Shown here: positions 53,543 to 61,934 of the stretch, piece after piece | Numbering within the stretch: the stretch's first letter is position 1 | Layout: every line of letters begins with the position of its first letter | NCBI GenBank assembly: GCA_900315595.1 | Contig: OMZQ01000003.1 | Location: 1-64,000 of the forward strand | Source: an uncultured Eubacteriales bacterium | Lineage (GTDB): Bacteria > Bacillota > Clostridia > Oscillospirales > Oscillospiraceae | Length of the DNA stretch: 64,000 nt | Direction of reading: 5' to 3' | Position numbers and translations under genes: made by a program | Notes under the pieces: model-generated | Told to the model about the DNA's origin: nothing | What the model saw: only the letters and a program-made list of their open reading frames with translations | Databases searched by the model: none

Positions 53543-53642
53543 CACATTGCTTCTATGCAGATGCATTGCAGCCGCAGCTTCCACTTCAGAGCGGGGCTCT
53601 TGGTGTCAGGTACAGTACAAACGCTTTTCGGACAGCGGGGTG

Positions 53643-53671
53643 ATTATATCACAGCCGCGTGGTTTTGTCAA
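53643..53671 (-). promoter_or_regulatory. Consensus promoter of the hydE/nifHDK-like operon
   Basis: On the minus strand TTGACA (53671-53666), 17-bp spacer, TATAAT (53648-53643), perfect consensus. The leader is about 155 nt. The stretch 53672-53784 up to the DUF4317 stop shows no other feature. Confidence 0.9.
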
Positions 53672-53784
53672 TCAGGGTTCCGATTTTTCCGAAAAAGCCG
53701 GTTCTGACATTCGGGAACGGACGTGCGCAAATGCAGCTCCCGACCCGTCCCGGCACGGACGGATTGGGAGCCGCGAATTGCGGG

Positions 53785-54915
53785 TCAGCGGACGGCTACG
53801 CCGTTCAGCTCAACGCCCTCATCGGCCTTGATGAGGAGGTATTTGACGCCGCCGATCTCGCGCATGGTGACAAGATCGGAGCGGTCCGGCGCGACCTTGA
53901 CCACGACGTCAGGAGTCTTGTACTCAAGCTGATTCGCATTGAGCAGATTCTGAGGCGGGACGGGACGGTCTGCGCCGAAGGCCTGCTCGTAACGCACGCG
54001 GAAGGCAGCGGCCTTTTCCGCGCTGACGCCGGAGGCCTCCAGAATCTGGCCGACCTCCTTTGCGCCGACGGTCAGCGGCTCGGGGATATGAGCCTCCTTG
54101 TGGGTGACGGCCATCTCGCGCAGCTCGCGGTGAACGCTCTGGACCAGGGGAAGGGAGCACTCGTCCTCCAGAGAATCCACCAGCACCTCGCGGAAGGTGT
54201 CCTTCTGGACGCCCACAGCCATCGGCGGGCGGGTGTGGAAGACAGCGTCGATGAATTCATCCCGTCCGTTATCCTTGGAGCGGTTGTAGAGCAGTGCGCC
54301 GTACAGGTTCGCGGCCCGGTCGTCGAAGGCCGGGAAGAGGAAACCGAGCTCGGGAGCCGAGACGGTCCAGTCCGCGCCGCGATTGTGGAAGGCCTGCTCT
54401 GCGGCGTCATAGCGGAAGGTGGGGCGGCCCTCCTTGACCGGGCAGATCGAGCAGATGAAATAGGTGAACTGGGTATCGCCGCCCTCGTCGCGGGTCTCGC
54501 CGTCCTTCGAGCGGTAGGGCACGTCGTAGGTATCGCAGGCCAGCAGGACCAGAACGCCGACGTTTTCGCCGAAGCGGACCGTAGCGGCGATCTTTCCGTA
54601 GAGGGCGTCGCGGGATTCGGCGTCGGCGAGCTTGGAATCACGGAGCTTCATCAGCAGACCGTGCTCCTCGCCGGACTGGACCTGGGCCGTGGCAAATACG
54701 AGATCGGAAAGGGTCTTCCCCATCGTGCCGGAGATCGCCTTTTTGAGCAGCTCATGGTATTTCTCCTGCTCCTCCACGGGGAGCAGGGCAACGGAATCGT
54801 CAAACGAGGTGACGATCTCGCCGAACTGGTTGATATAGCAGCCGTGGATTTTCGTGATGTTGCTCCGATCCGGGCGCATTCTGCGCCGCAGCTCGGCAGC
54901 TTCCTTGTCGATCAT
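53785..54915 (-). CDS. DUF4317 family protein
   Basis: A 376-aa soluble protein matching DUF4317, common in Clostridia. It starts EAAELRRRMRPDRSNITKIHGCYIN, followed by SFDDSVALLPVEEQEKYHELLKKAISG. No catalytic motif is obvious and no function is established. The start at 54915 follows an AGAGGAATG context. The gene stands alone; 142 bp separate it from the minus-strand gene upstream. Confidence 0.8.
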   Translation of the reverse strand: MIDKEAAELRRRMRPDRSNITKIHGCYINQFGEIVTSFDDSVALLPVEEQEKYHELLKKAISGTMGKTLSDLVFATAQVQSGEEHGLLMKLRDSKLADAESRDALYGKIAATVRFGENVGVLVLLACDTYDVPYRSKDGETRDEGGDTQFTYFICSICPVKEGRPTFRYDAAEQAFHNRGADWTVSAPELGFLFPAFDDRAANLYGALLYNRSKDNGRDEFIDAVFHTRPPMAVGVQKDTFREVLVDSLEDECSLPLVQSVHRELREMAVTHKEAHIPEPLTVGAKEVGQILEASGVSAEKAAAFRVRYEQAFGADRPVPPQNLLNANQLEYKTPDVVVKVAPDRSDLVTMREIGGVKYLLIKADEGVELNGVAVR

Positions 54916-55057
54916 GGTGCATTCCTCTGTTTCTTCAAATTGCAGGAGGAATTATATCATGCGCCGCGCGGGAATGCAAGCGCGAATCCGTGACCGTCCA
55001 AGGGAGCTGCCGCGAAGCGCAGGATCATGCAACGAAGCGTTTCATTGCATTGCCGTA

Positions 55058-57022
55058 TCACGGCTCCAGCGGTGCGTCCAGAGCGATTTCGAGGGTTTGA
55101 ACTTCGTCCGGGGCGCTGGCGAAGCTGTAGGTGACGGTGATCAGGGGATGGAGCTCGACGCCGCCGAAATAGACGGAATAGGCGGTGGCTTCCACGCTGT
55201 GAAGGATCAGGGTGTCGTTCTCGACAGAAGAGGTCAGGTATTGCAGGATGCCGGGGATGTTTTCTTCCGTCGGGACCGGCTTTGTGATGTCGGGCGTCGT
55301 GCTGGCCAGAGTCACGCAGTTTTCTGCAGAGAGGACCTTGCCGTTGGCGCCGAGGGTGACGGAGAAGCAGGCGGCATCGGCGTCGCTGGCTTCGGCGTTG
55401 CTGCACTGGATGGGCAGCTCCAGACCGGGCTGGGCTTCCAGCTTGCCGTGGCCGCCCTCAGCCTTGTAGACGAACGTGACCGTAGGCACGGTGATATCGG
55501 GATAGGAGTACCCGTCATTCAGGAAGGTCTTCTCATCCATCTGCGTTTCCACCAGCGTCAGCGGGCCGGTGATCGAAGCAAAGCGCTCGACAAAGGCGCG
55601 GGCAGTCGGCTCCATCGCATCCGCGTCGCTCAGGAAGCCGCGAAGCTCCTGATGGATCTCGTCGCTGGACGGGCTGCGGCTGTAGGAGAAGCGGCCGGTC
55701 TTGCTGTTGCCGGAGACCGAGGCGGAGGCGCCGTTCGGCGCGGTCAGATAGGTGTTCGCGTAGCCGTCGCGGTGAGAGTCAGACTCACTGCGCTCCATCT
55801 CATCCGGGTCGCAGCCGCAGATCTCGGCGGTGTAGGCGTTCAGAAGATCCACGTAGGCCTCCGCCTCGGGCAGGGCGTTATAGATATAGCAGTTGAGCTC
55901 GCCCGTGCGCGGAATGAAAACGCCGTCATAGTTATCTCCGCCGTTGACAGAGACAGCCTGATCGACGGGGAACTCGGGCACGTGCTCCCAATCGTCCGGA
56001 CCTTCGGGATCGGGTCTTGAGATCTGGTGGGCGAAGAGATCCCCGTCCTGGAAGGACAGGCGGGATTCGGGATCGGAATCCCCGCCGATCGACGAGCGGG
56101 AAGCCTCATAGATCAGATCGCCGTTCTCCGCAACGGAGAAGGTATAGCTGCTGTTGTGATCCGGTTCGGCATCGCAGACCACGAAGCCGTCCTCCAGCTT
56201 CCAGGAGCCAAAAACGGTCCGGTCTTCATCCTTCAGTACGCAGCGGGCAACGCCGTTCTCACGCGCTTCGAGGACCACTTCGCCGCCGGTGCCGGCAGAG
56301 CTGCGCAGCCGCAGATAACCGCCGAGCAGCGTGTCTTCGGTCACGTCAGCCAGGCTCACGGGGCGGAGCACCGCGCCGACCTCGATCAAATGCGGCTCGG
56401 TAAAATCCAATTCCGTGCAGGTCAGCGCGCCATCCTCCGCAACCGTAAACACGGCGCGGCCGGAAGCGCTTTCACAGGTCAGAATGCCGTCGGAATAGCT
56501 CCATTTGCCGGCGTCCAGGCCGATGTTGAGCATAAAGCGGTTCGCATAGACGTCGCCCAGGGTCCAGCTTCCGCTGCCGTCTTCGCCGGTGGACAGCTGG
56601 AGATAGGGGGCGTAATCCAACGCGTCCGGGTCTTCCTCCGCTTGCTCCGGGCAGTAGTAACCAAGTCTGATGGGCGAGGTCTGCTCGGCGGGCTCGGTCG
56701 TGTCGGCGGGGGCGGTCGTCTCGATCCGGTCCGTCGCGTTCTCCGTCGTGGGAGCAGCCGTCACCGTTTCCGTGTCTTTCGAGGCCTCGTTGCGGCGGTT
56801 GTTCAGGCGCGGAAGCACGAAGATCGCGCCGGCGGCGACGATCACGGCAAGCGCGGCTGCGAGACCGGCGATGGGCTTCCAGGCAAACCGGCTGCGGGTC
56901 TGGTGTATTTCAACCACGTTTTCGGTGGAATCGGCGGCGTCCGGGTTCAGCTTCTCCGCCGCGTCAAATTTCACGGTATGATCTTCATAAGTATCCAACA
57001 AATCAGTAATTCTCACTTTCAT
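55058..57022 (-). CDS. Large membrane-anchored protein paired with an ECF sigma factor
   Basis: A 654-aa protein: a short cytoplasmic N-terminus (residues 1-48), one helix (about 49-71) and a long extracellular part with a threonine/glutamate-rich linker (ETVTAAPTTENATD...). Repeated beta-type modules follow (LGGYLRLRSSAGTGG..., GSWKLEDGFVVCDAE). It overlaps the sigma gene by 4 bp, the position where an anti-sigma factor is usually encoded. The cytoplasmic tail could act on the sigma factor. No classical anti-sigma zinc motif is visible. Confidence 0.6.
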   Translation of the reverse strand: MKVRITDLLDTYEDHTVKFDAAEKLNPDAADSTENVVEIHQTRSRFAWKPIAGLAAALAVIVAAGAIFVLPRLNNRRNEASKDTETVTAAPTTENATDRIETTAPADTTEPAEQTSPIRLGYYCPEQAEEDPDALDYAPYLQLSTGEDGSGSWTLGDVYANRFMLNIGLDAGKWSYSDGILTCESASGRAVFTVAEDGALTCTELDFTEPHLIEVGAVLRPVSLADVTEDTLLGGYLRLRSSAGTGGEVVLEARENGVARCVLKDEDRTVFGSWKLEDGFVVCDAEPDHNSSYTFSVAENGDLIYEASRSSIGGDSDPESRLSFQDGDLFAHQISRPDPEGPDDWEHVPEFPVDQAVSVNGGDNYDGVFIPRTGELNCYIYNALPEAEAYVDLLNAYTAEICGCDPDEMERSESDSHRDGYANTYLTAPNGASASVSGNSKTGRFSYSRSPSSDEIHQELRGFLSDADAMEPTARAFVERFASITGPLTLVETQMDEKTFLNDGYSYPDITVPTVTFVYKAEGGHGKLEAQPGLELPIQCSNAEASDADAACFSVTLGANGKVLSAENCVTLASTTPDITKPVPTEENIPGILQYLTSSVENDTLILHSVEATAYSVYFGGVELHPLITVTYSFASAPDEVQTLEIALDAPLEP

Positions 57023-57561
57023 AGCGATACCTCCTTCATCAGTTTTCCGCGGAGCTTTTCGCGCCCACGGGAGAGAATGGATCGCACGGTCGAAGCCGGT
57101 ATGTCCAGTTGCCGCGCGATCTCGTCGCCGGGCTGGCAGTAGAAATAGTAGCGGAGGAAAACCTCCCGCTCGCGCCGGGGCATCGAATCCACGGCTCTGC
57201 GGACCGCTGCGGCGAGCTCCTCGCGGATGGCTGTATCCTCCAGGGTCGTGCCCGAATCCGGAAGCTCAATTTCGTCCAGGTCCATTTCCAGTGTGCCGCG
57301 GCGGCGGAGCCAGGATTTGGCCCGGTTGCGGGCCGCCGTAACCAGATAGGGCTTGAGCTTTTCATCTTTGATCGAGTTTGCGTTGTTCCAGACTGCATGG
57401 ATCGTGTCGTTGCAGATTTCCTCGGCGTCGGCATAGGCCCCTGCCCTGCCGAGGATTTGCATGATGACCGCGCACAAATAATCGTAATAGCGGTCGTTCA
57501 ATTGGACGAGCGCATCCTGATCGTGTGCGCGAAGCCGACGAAGAAGCTGGTTGTCTGTCAT
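57019..57561 (-). CDS. ECF-type RNA polymerase sigma factor
   Basis: A 180-aa sigma-70 family protein with region 2 (YYDYLCAVIMQILGR...AEEICNDTIHAVW) and region 4 (AVDSMPRREREVFLRYYF and the helix-turn-helix EIARQLDIPASTVRSILSRGREKL). The start at 57561 is chosen for AAAGGAG 8 nt upstream. It should direct its own regulon, possibly signalled by the membrane protein encoded next. Confidence 0.9.
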   Translation of the reverse strand: MTDNQLLRRLRAHDQDALVQLNDRYYDYLCAVIMQILGRAGAYADAEEICNDTIHAVWNNANSIKDEKLKPYLVTAARNRAKSWLRRRGTLEMDLDEIELPDSGTTLEDTAIREELAAAVRRAVDSMPRREREVFLRYYFYCQPGDEIARQLDIPASTVRSILSRGREKLRGKLMKEVSL

Positions 57562-57640
57562 CGTCTCAACTCCTTTCACCCCTATAGACGCCAATCAGGC
57601 GAAATATGTTGCACGTTTATGAAAAAAGAAAACAAACGTA

Positions 57641-57669
57641 TTGCAGTTTTGAAAGCGCCGTGGTATAAT
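57641..57669 (+). promoter_or_regulatory. Promoter of the dCMP deaminase-like gene
   Basis: TTGCAG, 17-bp spacer, TATAAT (57664-57669), divergent from the sigma gene. Confidence 0.65.
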
Positions 57670-57701
57670 ACGGTAAATCATTCTTGTCGGGGGCCACGCA
57701 T

Positions 57702-58217
57702 ATGGGAAGAATCGATAAGACAAATTACTATCTGGACATTGCCGAGACCGTTTTGGAACGGTCCACCTGTCTGCGCTCCCGCTACGGAGCCATCGTGGTG
57801 CACAACGACGAGATCGTCTCCACCGGCTATAACGGCGCGCCCCGCGGACGGGAGAACTGCATCGACCTGGGCTACTGCCTGCGCGAGCAGCTCCAGATTC
57901 CGCACGGCCAGCGCTACGAGCTCTGCCGCAGCGTCCACGCCGAGATGAACGCGATCATCTCGGCCTCGCGCAGCGAATGCCTTGGCGCGACCCTCTATCT
58001 GGCCGGGAAAAACGCCGCCACCGGGGAATATCTGGAGACGGTCCAGCCCTGCTCGATGTGCCGCCGCGTCATCATCAACGCCGGCATCAAGCGGGTCGTC
58101 ATGCGCACCGGCAAGGATCAGTATGAGACCGTAAACGTCCAGGAATGGGTCTTCAACGACGACTCCATTCAGCGGCGCGAGGATCTGGGCGAAGCCTTCA
58201 CCTTCGCAGAATCCTAA
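57702..58217 (+). CDS. dCMP/cytidine deaminase family protein (ComEB-like)
   Basis: A 171-aa zinc deaminase. The catalytic HAEMNAI (near 83) and PCSMCRR (near 121) with three zinc ligands are intact, plus a CxxxH-like second site around ENCIDLGYCLREQ. The family deaminates dCMP to dUMP or is the ComEB-like protein of competence loci. The ATG 57702 is preferred over a TTG 18 nt upstream, which would add residues lacking family pattern. It has its own promoter at 57664. Confidence 0.85.
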   Translation: MGRIDKTNYYLDIAETVLERSTCLRSRYGAIVVHNDEIVSTGYNGAPRGRENCIDLGYCLREQLQIPHGQRYELCRSVHAEMNAIISASRSECLGATLYLAGKNAATGEYLETVQPCSMCRRVIINAGIKRVVMRTGKDQYETVNVQEWVFNDDSIQRREDLGEAFTFAES

Positions 58218-58582
58218 AACACGTTCTCCCAGCGCAGGGCATTGAACCTGGAAAGCTGCGCAAGCTGGGCGAGCGCCCTATGACAGAGGCGGACGAAGGA
58301 TGCTTCGTCCGCCTCTTGCAGTTCCTCCAGCGCATCCGTGATCTGATCGGTGCGCGCGTGGCTGAGGAGGCTGTTGAGCAGAGGCGCGCTGTTCTTCCAC
58401 CGATCCAGGGATTCCCGGACCGCCAGCTCTCGGGCTGCACCGTCGCCTGTCCGGTGCGCGTTCATCGCCCGGTGCAGCGGCAAAGCGGCGGCCTCGATGC
58501 GCGCCTGCACCTGGCGGTTGGAGAGATAGCAGGCGCAGAGCAGAAGGCAGAGGATCAGCAGACCCAGGTACAGATATTTCAT
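58214..58582 (-). CDS. DUF4363 family protein
   Basis: A 122-aa protein with one N-terminal helix (residues 3-20) and a helical soluble domain. It fits DUF4363, which regularly accompanies DUF421 genes in Firmicutes. The start overlaps the DUF421 stop (ATGA). Function is unknown; a membrane-associated partner role is a guess. It converges tail to tail with the deaminase. Confidence 0.78.
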   Translation of the reverse strand: MKYLYLGLLILCLLLCACYLSNRQVQARIEAAALPLHRAMNAHRTGDGAARELAVRESLDRWKNSAPLLNSLLSHARTDQITDALEELQEADEASFVRLCHRALAQLAQLSRFNALRWENVF

Positions 58583-59253
58583 CGCTTCTCCTTTCGGATG
58601 ACCAGAACGGTTCCCGCACGGTCCACGGTCATCAGATAGACGTCCTTATCGCGCAGCCCTCGGCTGCGCAGTTCCCGGTCGAGCCAGGTCTTGTCGTACC
58701 CGGCATCCTTCAGATTGTGGGGGAGGATCATCCCGCCGGAGATCAGCGGGAAGGGCAGATCCGCCTTCCCGCCCGGCAGCGAGAGGTCGCCCGCCGTGAC
58801 GCTCTGGTATTTGGGATACGGCAGGACGGAGAGCTCGCCGTCGGTTTCCAGGATCGCGTACTTGACCGCGCGGAGGTCGAAGACGTCCTTCTCCCGGAGT
58901 TTCTGGAACAGCTCCTCCGCGCTGACGCGGCTGGTTTCCATGGCGCGCTGGTCGATGCTTCCGTTTCGGATCAGGATCGAGGGCCGCCCGCAAAGGACCC
59001 GGCGCAGGGGTACGAAGCGGGCCGTCAGCACCGCGACGATCAGCTCCATGCCCAGGATCGTAAAGATCGGTACGAGACCCGAAAGCAGCGGCAGGCCGTT
59101 ATCCTGCATCGGCACGGAGGCCAGGTCCGCCAGGAGCATCGTCACCACAAATTCGGCGGGCTCCATCTCCGCCACCTGACGCTTGCCCATGAGCCGGACC
59201 GCGACGATCAGCAGGATATAGAGCAGGACCGTACGGATCAGCGAAACTGTCAT
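58579..59253 (-). CDS. DUF421 (YetF-like) membrane protein
   Basis: A 224-aa protein with three helices (residues 5-80) and a soluble domain of YetF type (LDRELRSRGLRDKDVYLMTVDRAGTVLVI...). MGKRQVAEMEPAEFVVTMLLADLASVPMQD is the family signature. Family members in Bacillus affect spore surface and germination. It is the first gene of a DUF421-DUF4363 pair. Confidence 0.85.
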   Translation of the reverse strand: MTVSLIRTVLLYILLIVAVRLMGKRQVAEMEPAEFVVTMLLADLASVPMQDNGLPLLSGLVPIFTILGMELIVAVLTARFVPLRRVLCGRPSILIRNGSIDQRAMETSRVSAEELFQKLREKDVFDLRAVKYAILETDGELSVLPYPKYQSVTAGDLSLPGGKADLPFPLISGGMILPHNLKDAGYDKTWLDRELRSRGLRDKDVYLMTVDRAGTVLVIRKEKR

Positions 59254-59308
59254 GCAAACACCCCCGGTTCAGTTTGACCGGGCCGAAAAAAAATATGCAG
59301 ATTCTTGC

Positions 59309-59337
59309 TTGAATTTTTGCGCCGAATGGAGTATATT
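59309..59337 (+). promoter_or_regulatory. Promoter of the cytidylate-kinase-like gene
   Basis: TTGAAT (59309-59314), 17-bp spacer, TATATT (59332-59337). Confidence 0.6.
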
Positions 59338-59374
59338 TTAAATGGAAACAGACTTGCAGCGGGAGGCGGCAGAT

Positions 59375-59998
59375 ATGAACGTTATCACCATCAGCCGGGA
59401 ATTCGGCAGCGGCGGGCGTGAGCTCGGCAAGCGAATGGCGGACATTTTGGGCTATGCCTACTATGACCGTGAGATCATTTCCCGGATCGCGGACGAGCAG
59501 GGTCTGGATATTGCGTTCGTGGACAAAATGCTCCAGCAGAGCGTTTGGCGCTCTATGCCGATCACCGTCCAGCGCAGCATCTCCACGCCGATGTATCCGA
59601 CCATCGGAACGTCCCTGCTGGTCAAGGAGAAGCAGATCATCGAACGAATCGGAAAAGCGGGAGAAAACTGCATCCTCGTGGGCCGCAACGCAGACGTTTA
59701 CCTGCATAACCTGCATCCGTTCTCCGTCTTCGTCTGCGCCGAGACCTCGGCCAAGCTCGCGCGCTGCCGCGAGCGCGCGGCGGAGGGAGAGAATCTGACG
59801 GACCGCGAACTGGAAAAGAACATGAAGCGCATCGACAAGGGCCGCGCTTCGATCCGCGAATTCGTGGGCGGCGGCGAGTGGGGAAAGCCGGTCAACTACA
59901 GTCTGACCGTGAACACCACCGGTTGGGAGATCAAGCGGCTTGCCCAGATGGTCGCCCAGTACGCCGTGGAATGGTTCGAACAAAACAACGCTGACTGA
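59375..59998 (+). CDS. Cytidylate kinase-like family protein
   Basis: A 207-aa P-loop kinase-like protein. The N-terminus MNVITISREFGSGGRELGKRMAD is the hallmark of the Cmk-like family (cytidylate-kinase-2). The phosphate-binding loop SREFGSGG and the SLLVKEKQIIERIGKAGENCILVGRNADVYL core are present. The ATG 59375 has GGGAGG 8 nt upstream. The family is widespread in Clostridia and its true substrate is unproven; it is unlikely to be the essential CMP kinase, which is usually encoded with ribosomal genes. Confidence 0.82.
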   Translation: MNVITISREFGSGGRELGKRMADILGYAYYDREIISRIADEQGLDIAFVDKMLQQSVWRSMPITVQRSISTPMYPTIGTSLLVKEKQIIERIGKAGENCILVGRNADVYLHNLHPFSVFVCAETSAKLARCRERAAEGENLTDRELEKNMKRIDKGRASIREFVGGGEWGKPVNYSLTVNTTGWEIKRLAQMVAQYAVEWFEQNNAD

Positions 59999-60012
59999 TA
60001 AAAAAAATCAAG

Positions 60013-60053
60013 ACAGCCCGTGAGACGCCAGAATTTGGCGGCTCACGGGCTGT
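60013..60053 (+). terminator. Terminator of the Cmk-like gene
   Basis: ACAGCCCGTGAG (60013-60024) and CTCACGGGCTGT (60042-60053), with an inner CGCCA/TGGCG stem. Confidence 0.75.
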
Positions 60054-60098
60054 ATGTTTCGCTTGAAACCGGGAAAACCATCGGCGGAGGGATGAAAC

Positions 60099-60257
60099 AT
60101 GGAAAAACAGCAGCGCAAGGGCGATTTCACGACCATGCCGCGCTTCGGCACGCAGACGGAGCACACCGGGAAGGAACGGAACACCGACGTGGAGATCCCG
60201 CCTGTCGGCCATCCCCCGATCACGCGGAACTATCCCGTTCCGATGGCGGAGGAATAA
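60099..60257 (+). CDS. Conserved-looking 52-aa small protein
   Basis: A small ORF between two terminators: ATG at 60099, stop at 60255. It has an ideal ribosome site, GGAGG at 60086-60090 with 8-nt spacing. The product begins MEKQQRKGDFTTMPRFG and ends NYPVPMAEE; it is hydrophilic with several prolines and no helix or cysteine. A canonical terminator follows immediately. I do not recognise the family. The site quality and flanking terminators argue for a real gene. Confidence 0.65.
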   Translation: MEKQQRKGDFTTMPRFGTQTEHTGKERNTDVEIPPVGHPPITRNYPVPMAEE

Positions 60258-60278
60258 GCCGTTCGCGGCGGAAAACGA

Positions 60279-60322
60279 CATTTGGCGCTTCGCATCATAC
60301 GAAACGCCAAATGCCGTTTTTT
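60279..60322 (+). terminator. Terminator of the small ORF
   Basis: CATTTGGCG (60279-60287) and CGCCAAATG (60305-60313), then CCGTTTTTTT. Confidence 0.88.
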
Positions 60323-60351
60323 TATTTCTTGCCGCAGTGCGGGCTGCGAGG

Positions 60352-61728
60352 TCAGTTCTTCTTCGCCAGCATCGCGTTGGCAATGATGCCGAGGATCAGC
60401 GCGCAGGCGACGGAGGTGATGGTCACGCTGCCGAAGCTGACGACCAGACCGCCGATGCCGCAGATCAGGATCACGGCGACGGTGAACAGATTGCGGTTAT
60501 CACCCAGATCGACCTTCTGGATCATCTTGAGGCCGGAGACGGCGATGAAGCCGTAGAGGGTGATGCAGACGCCGCCCATGACGCAGTTCGGGATCGTGGA
60601 GAGGAAGGTCACGAAGGGGCCGAAGAAGGAGATCACGATCGCCATGACAGCCGTGGTCAGGATGGTCACGACGGAGGCGTTGCCGGTGATCGCCACGCAG
60701 CCGACGGATTCGCCGTAGGTGGTGTTCGGGCAGCCGCCGAAGAACGCACCGGCGATGGAGCCGATGCCGTCACCGAGCAGGGTGCGGTGCAGACCGGGAT
60801 TCTCCAGCAGGTCGCGGTTGATGACAGAGGACAGGTTCTTGTGGTCGGCAATATGCTCGGCAAAGACCACGAAGGCGACCGGGATATAGGCGACGGCAAC
60901 GGTGGCGATATACTTGCCGTCGATCGCGGACAGGCCCTTAGCGGCCTTGACGAAGGTGAAATCAGGCACGGCAAAGATCTGCATCTTGCGGAAGACCGTG
61001 AAGTCGATGACCTGGAGCTCCAGGTTGCCGGTGGAGCGGCCGATCACGGTGAAGATCGCTGCAACGATATAGCCGGCGAGAATGCCGAGGATGAACGGGA
61101 TGAGCTTTGCCATCTTCCTGCCGTAGACGGAGCAGAGCATGACGGTAAAGAGAGTGACCAGGCCGCAGATCAGGCAGACGTAGGGGCTGGCGGCGGAGAC
61201 CTGATTCACCTGATCCACGATCTGACCGTTTTCAATGATCTGAACGGTGACGTCCTTCATCACCTTGCCGGTGGTGAGGTCGCCGATGGCGTTGCCGGCC
61301 AGAGAGAGGCCGATGATGGAGACCGTGGGGCCGATGACGACGGCAGGCATCAGCTTGTCGATCCACTTGACGCCGGCCGCCTTGACGACGACGGCGATCA
61401 CAACGTAGACCAGTCCGGCGAAGACCGCGCCGAGGATGATCCCGGCGAAGCCCGCTTCCGCGGAGGCCGCGCCGCCGAAGGCGGCAAACATGGAGCCGAT
61501 GAAGGCGAAGGAGGAGCCCAGGAAGACCGGGCTGCGGAGCTTGGTGAACAGCAGATAGACGATGGAGCCGACGCCTGCGCCGAACAGGGCGGCGGACTGG
61601 GACATGCCGTTTCCGATGATGGTCGGGACGGCGATGGTAGCCGCCAGAATCGCCAAAAGCTGCTGGAAGGCGAAAACAAGCGTCTTGCCGAAGGAGGGTC
61701 TGTCGTGGATGTCGTAGATCAGTTTCAT
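60352..61728 (-). CDS. uraA: Uracil/xanthine permease family transporter (UraA-like)
   Basis: A 458-aa NCS2 nucleobase:cation symporter with about 14 helices. The substrate motif FFGGCPNTTYGESVG (near 305) has the NTTYGE pattern typical of uracil transporters, though one residue differs from the usual ENIG. The start at 61728 follows AGAGGAAA. A promoter and a terminator-like hairpin lie in the 145-nt leader, so expression may be attenuated, as is common for pyrimidine salvage genes. Confidence 0.85.
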   Translation of the reverse strand: MKLIYDIHDRPSFGKTLVFAFQQLLAILAATIAVPTIIGNGMSQSAALFGAGVGSIVYLLFTKLRSPVFLGSSFAFIGSMFAAFGGAASAEAGFAGIILGAVFAGLVYVVIAVVVKAAGVKWIDKLMPAVVIGPTVSIIGLSLAGNAIGDLTTGKVMKDVTVQIIENGQIVDQVNQVSAASPYVCLICGLVTLFTVMLCSVYGRKMAKLIPFILGILAGYIVAAIFTVIGRSTGNLELQVIDFTVFRKMQIFAVPDFTFVKAAKGLSAIDGKYIATVAVAYIPVAFVVFAEHIADHKNLSSVINRDLLENPGLHRTLLGDGIGSIAGAFFGGCPNTTYGESVGCVAITGNASVVTILTTAVMAIVISFFGPFVTFLSTIPNCVMGGVCITLYGFIAVSGLKMIQKVDLGDNRNLFTVAVILICGIGGLVVSFGSVTITSVACALILGIIANAMLAKKN

Positions 61729-61786
61729 GTTTTCCTCTCTTTCTCTCTTTTCAGTGGTTGGTTGGACCGGTCCGGCGGCAAAATAG

Positions 61787-61818
61787 AAAAACGTACCCAT
61801 TCCGGCGGAGTGGGTACG
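61787..61818 (-). terminator. Terminator-like hairpin in the uraA leader
   Basis: On the minus strand CGTACCCA (61818-61811) pairs with TGGGTACG (61799-61792), with additional inner pairing, followed by five T. It lies between the promoter and the start codon, so it would act as an attenuator. Confidence 0.65.
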
Positions 61819-61877
61819 GTGGATTCTGTATGTGTCTGACAGAGCCGTGTACTTCGCCGCGCAGACTTATCCTGTAT

Positions 61878-61906
61878 ATAGTAGCAGGGAGGTCGGCTTC
61901 TGTCAA
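61878..61906 (-). promoter_or_regulatory. Promoter of uraA
   Basis: On the minus strand TTGACA (61906-61901), 17-bp spacer, TACTAT (61883-61878). Confidence 0.75.
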
Positions 61907-61934
61907 GCATTAGTTTATTGACTTTGAGGATTCT

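Noticed and set aside
61787..61906. PyrR-binding or purine riboswitch in the uraA leader
   Set aside because: The consensus PyrR loop and purine aptamer core were looked for and not seen; only a terminator-like hairpin is supported.
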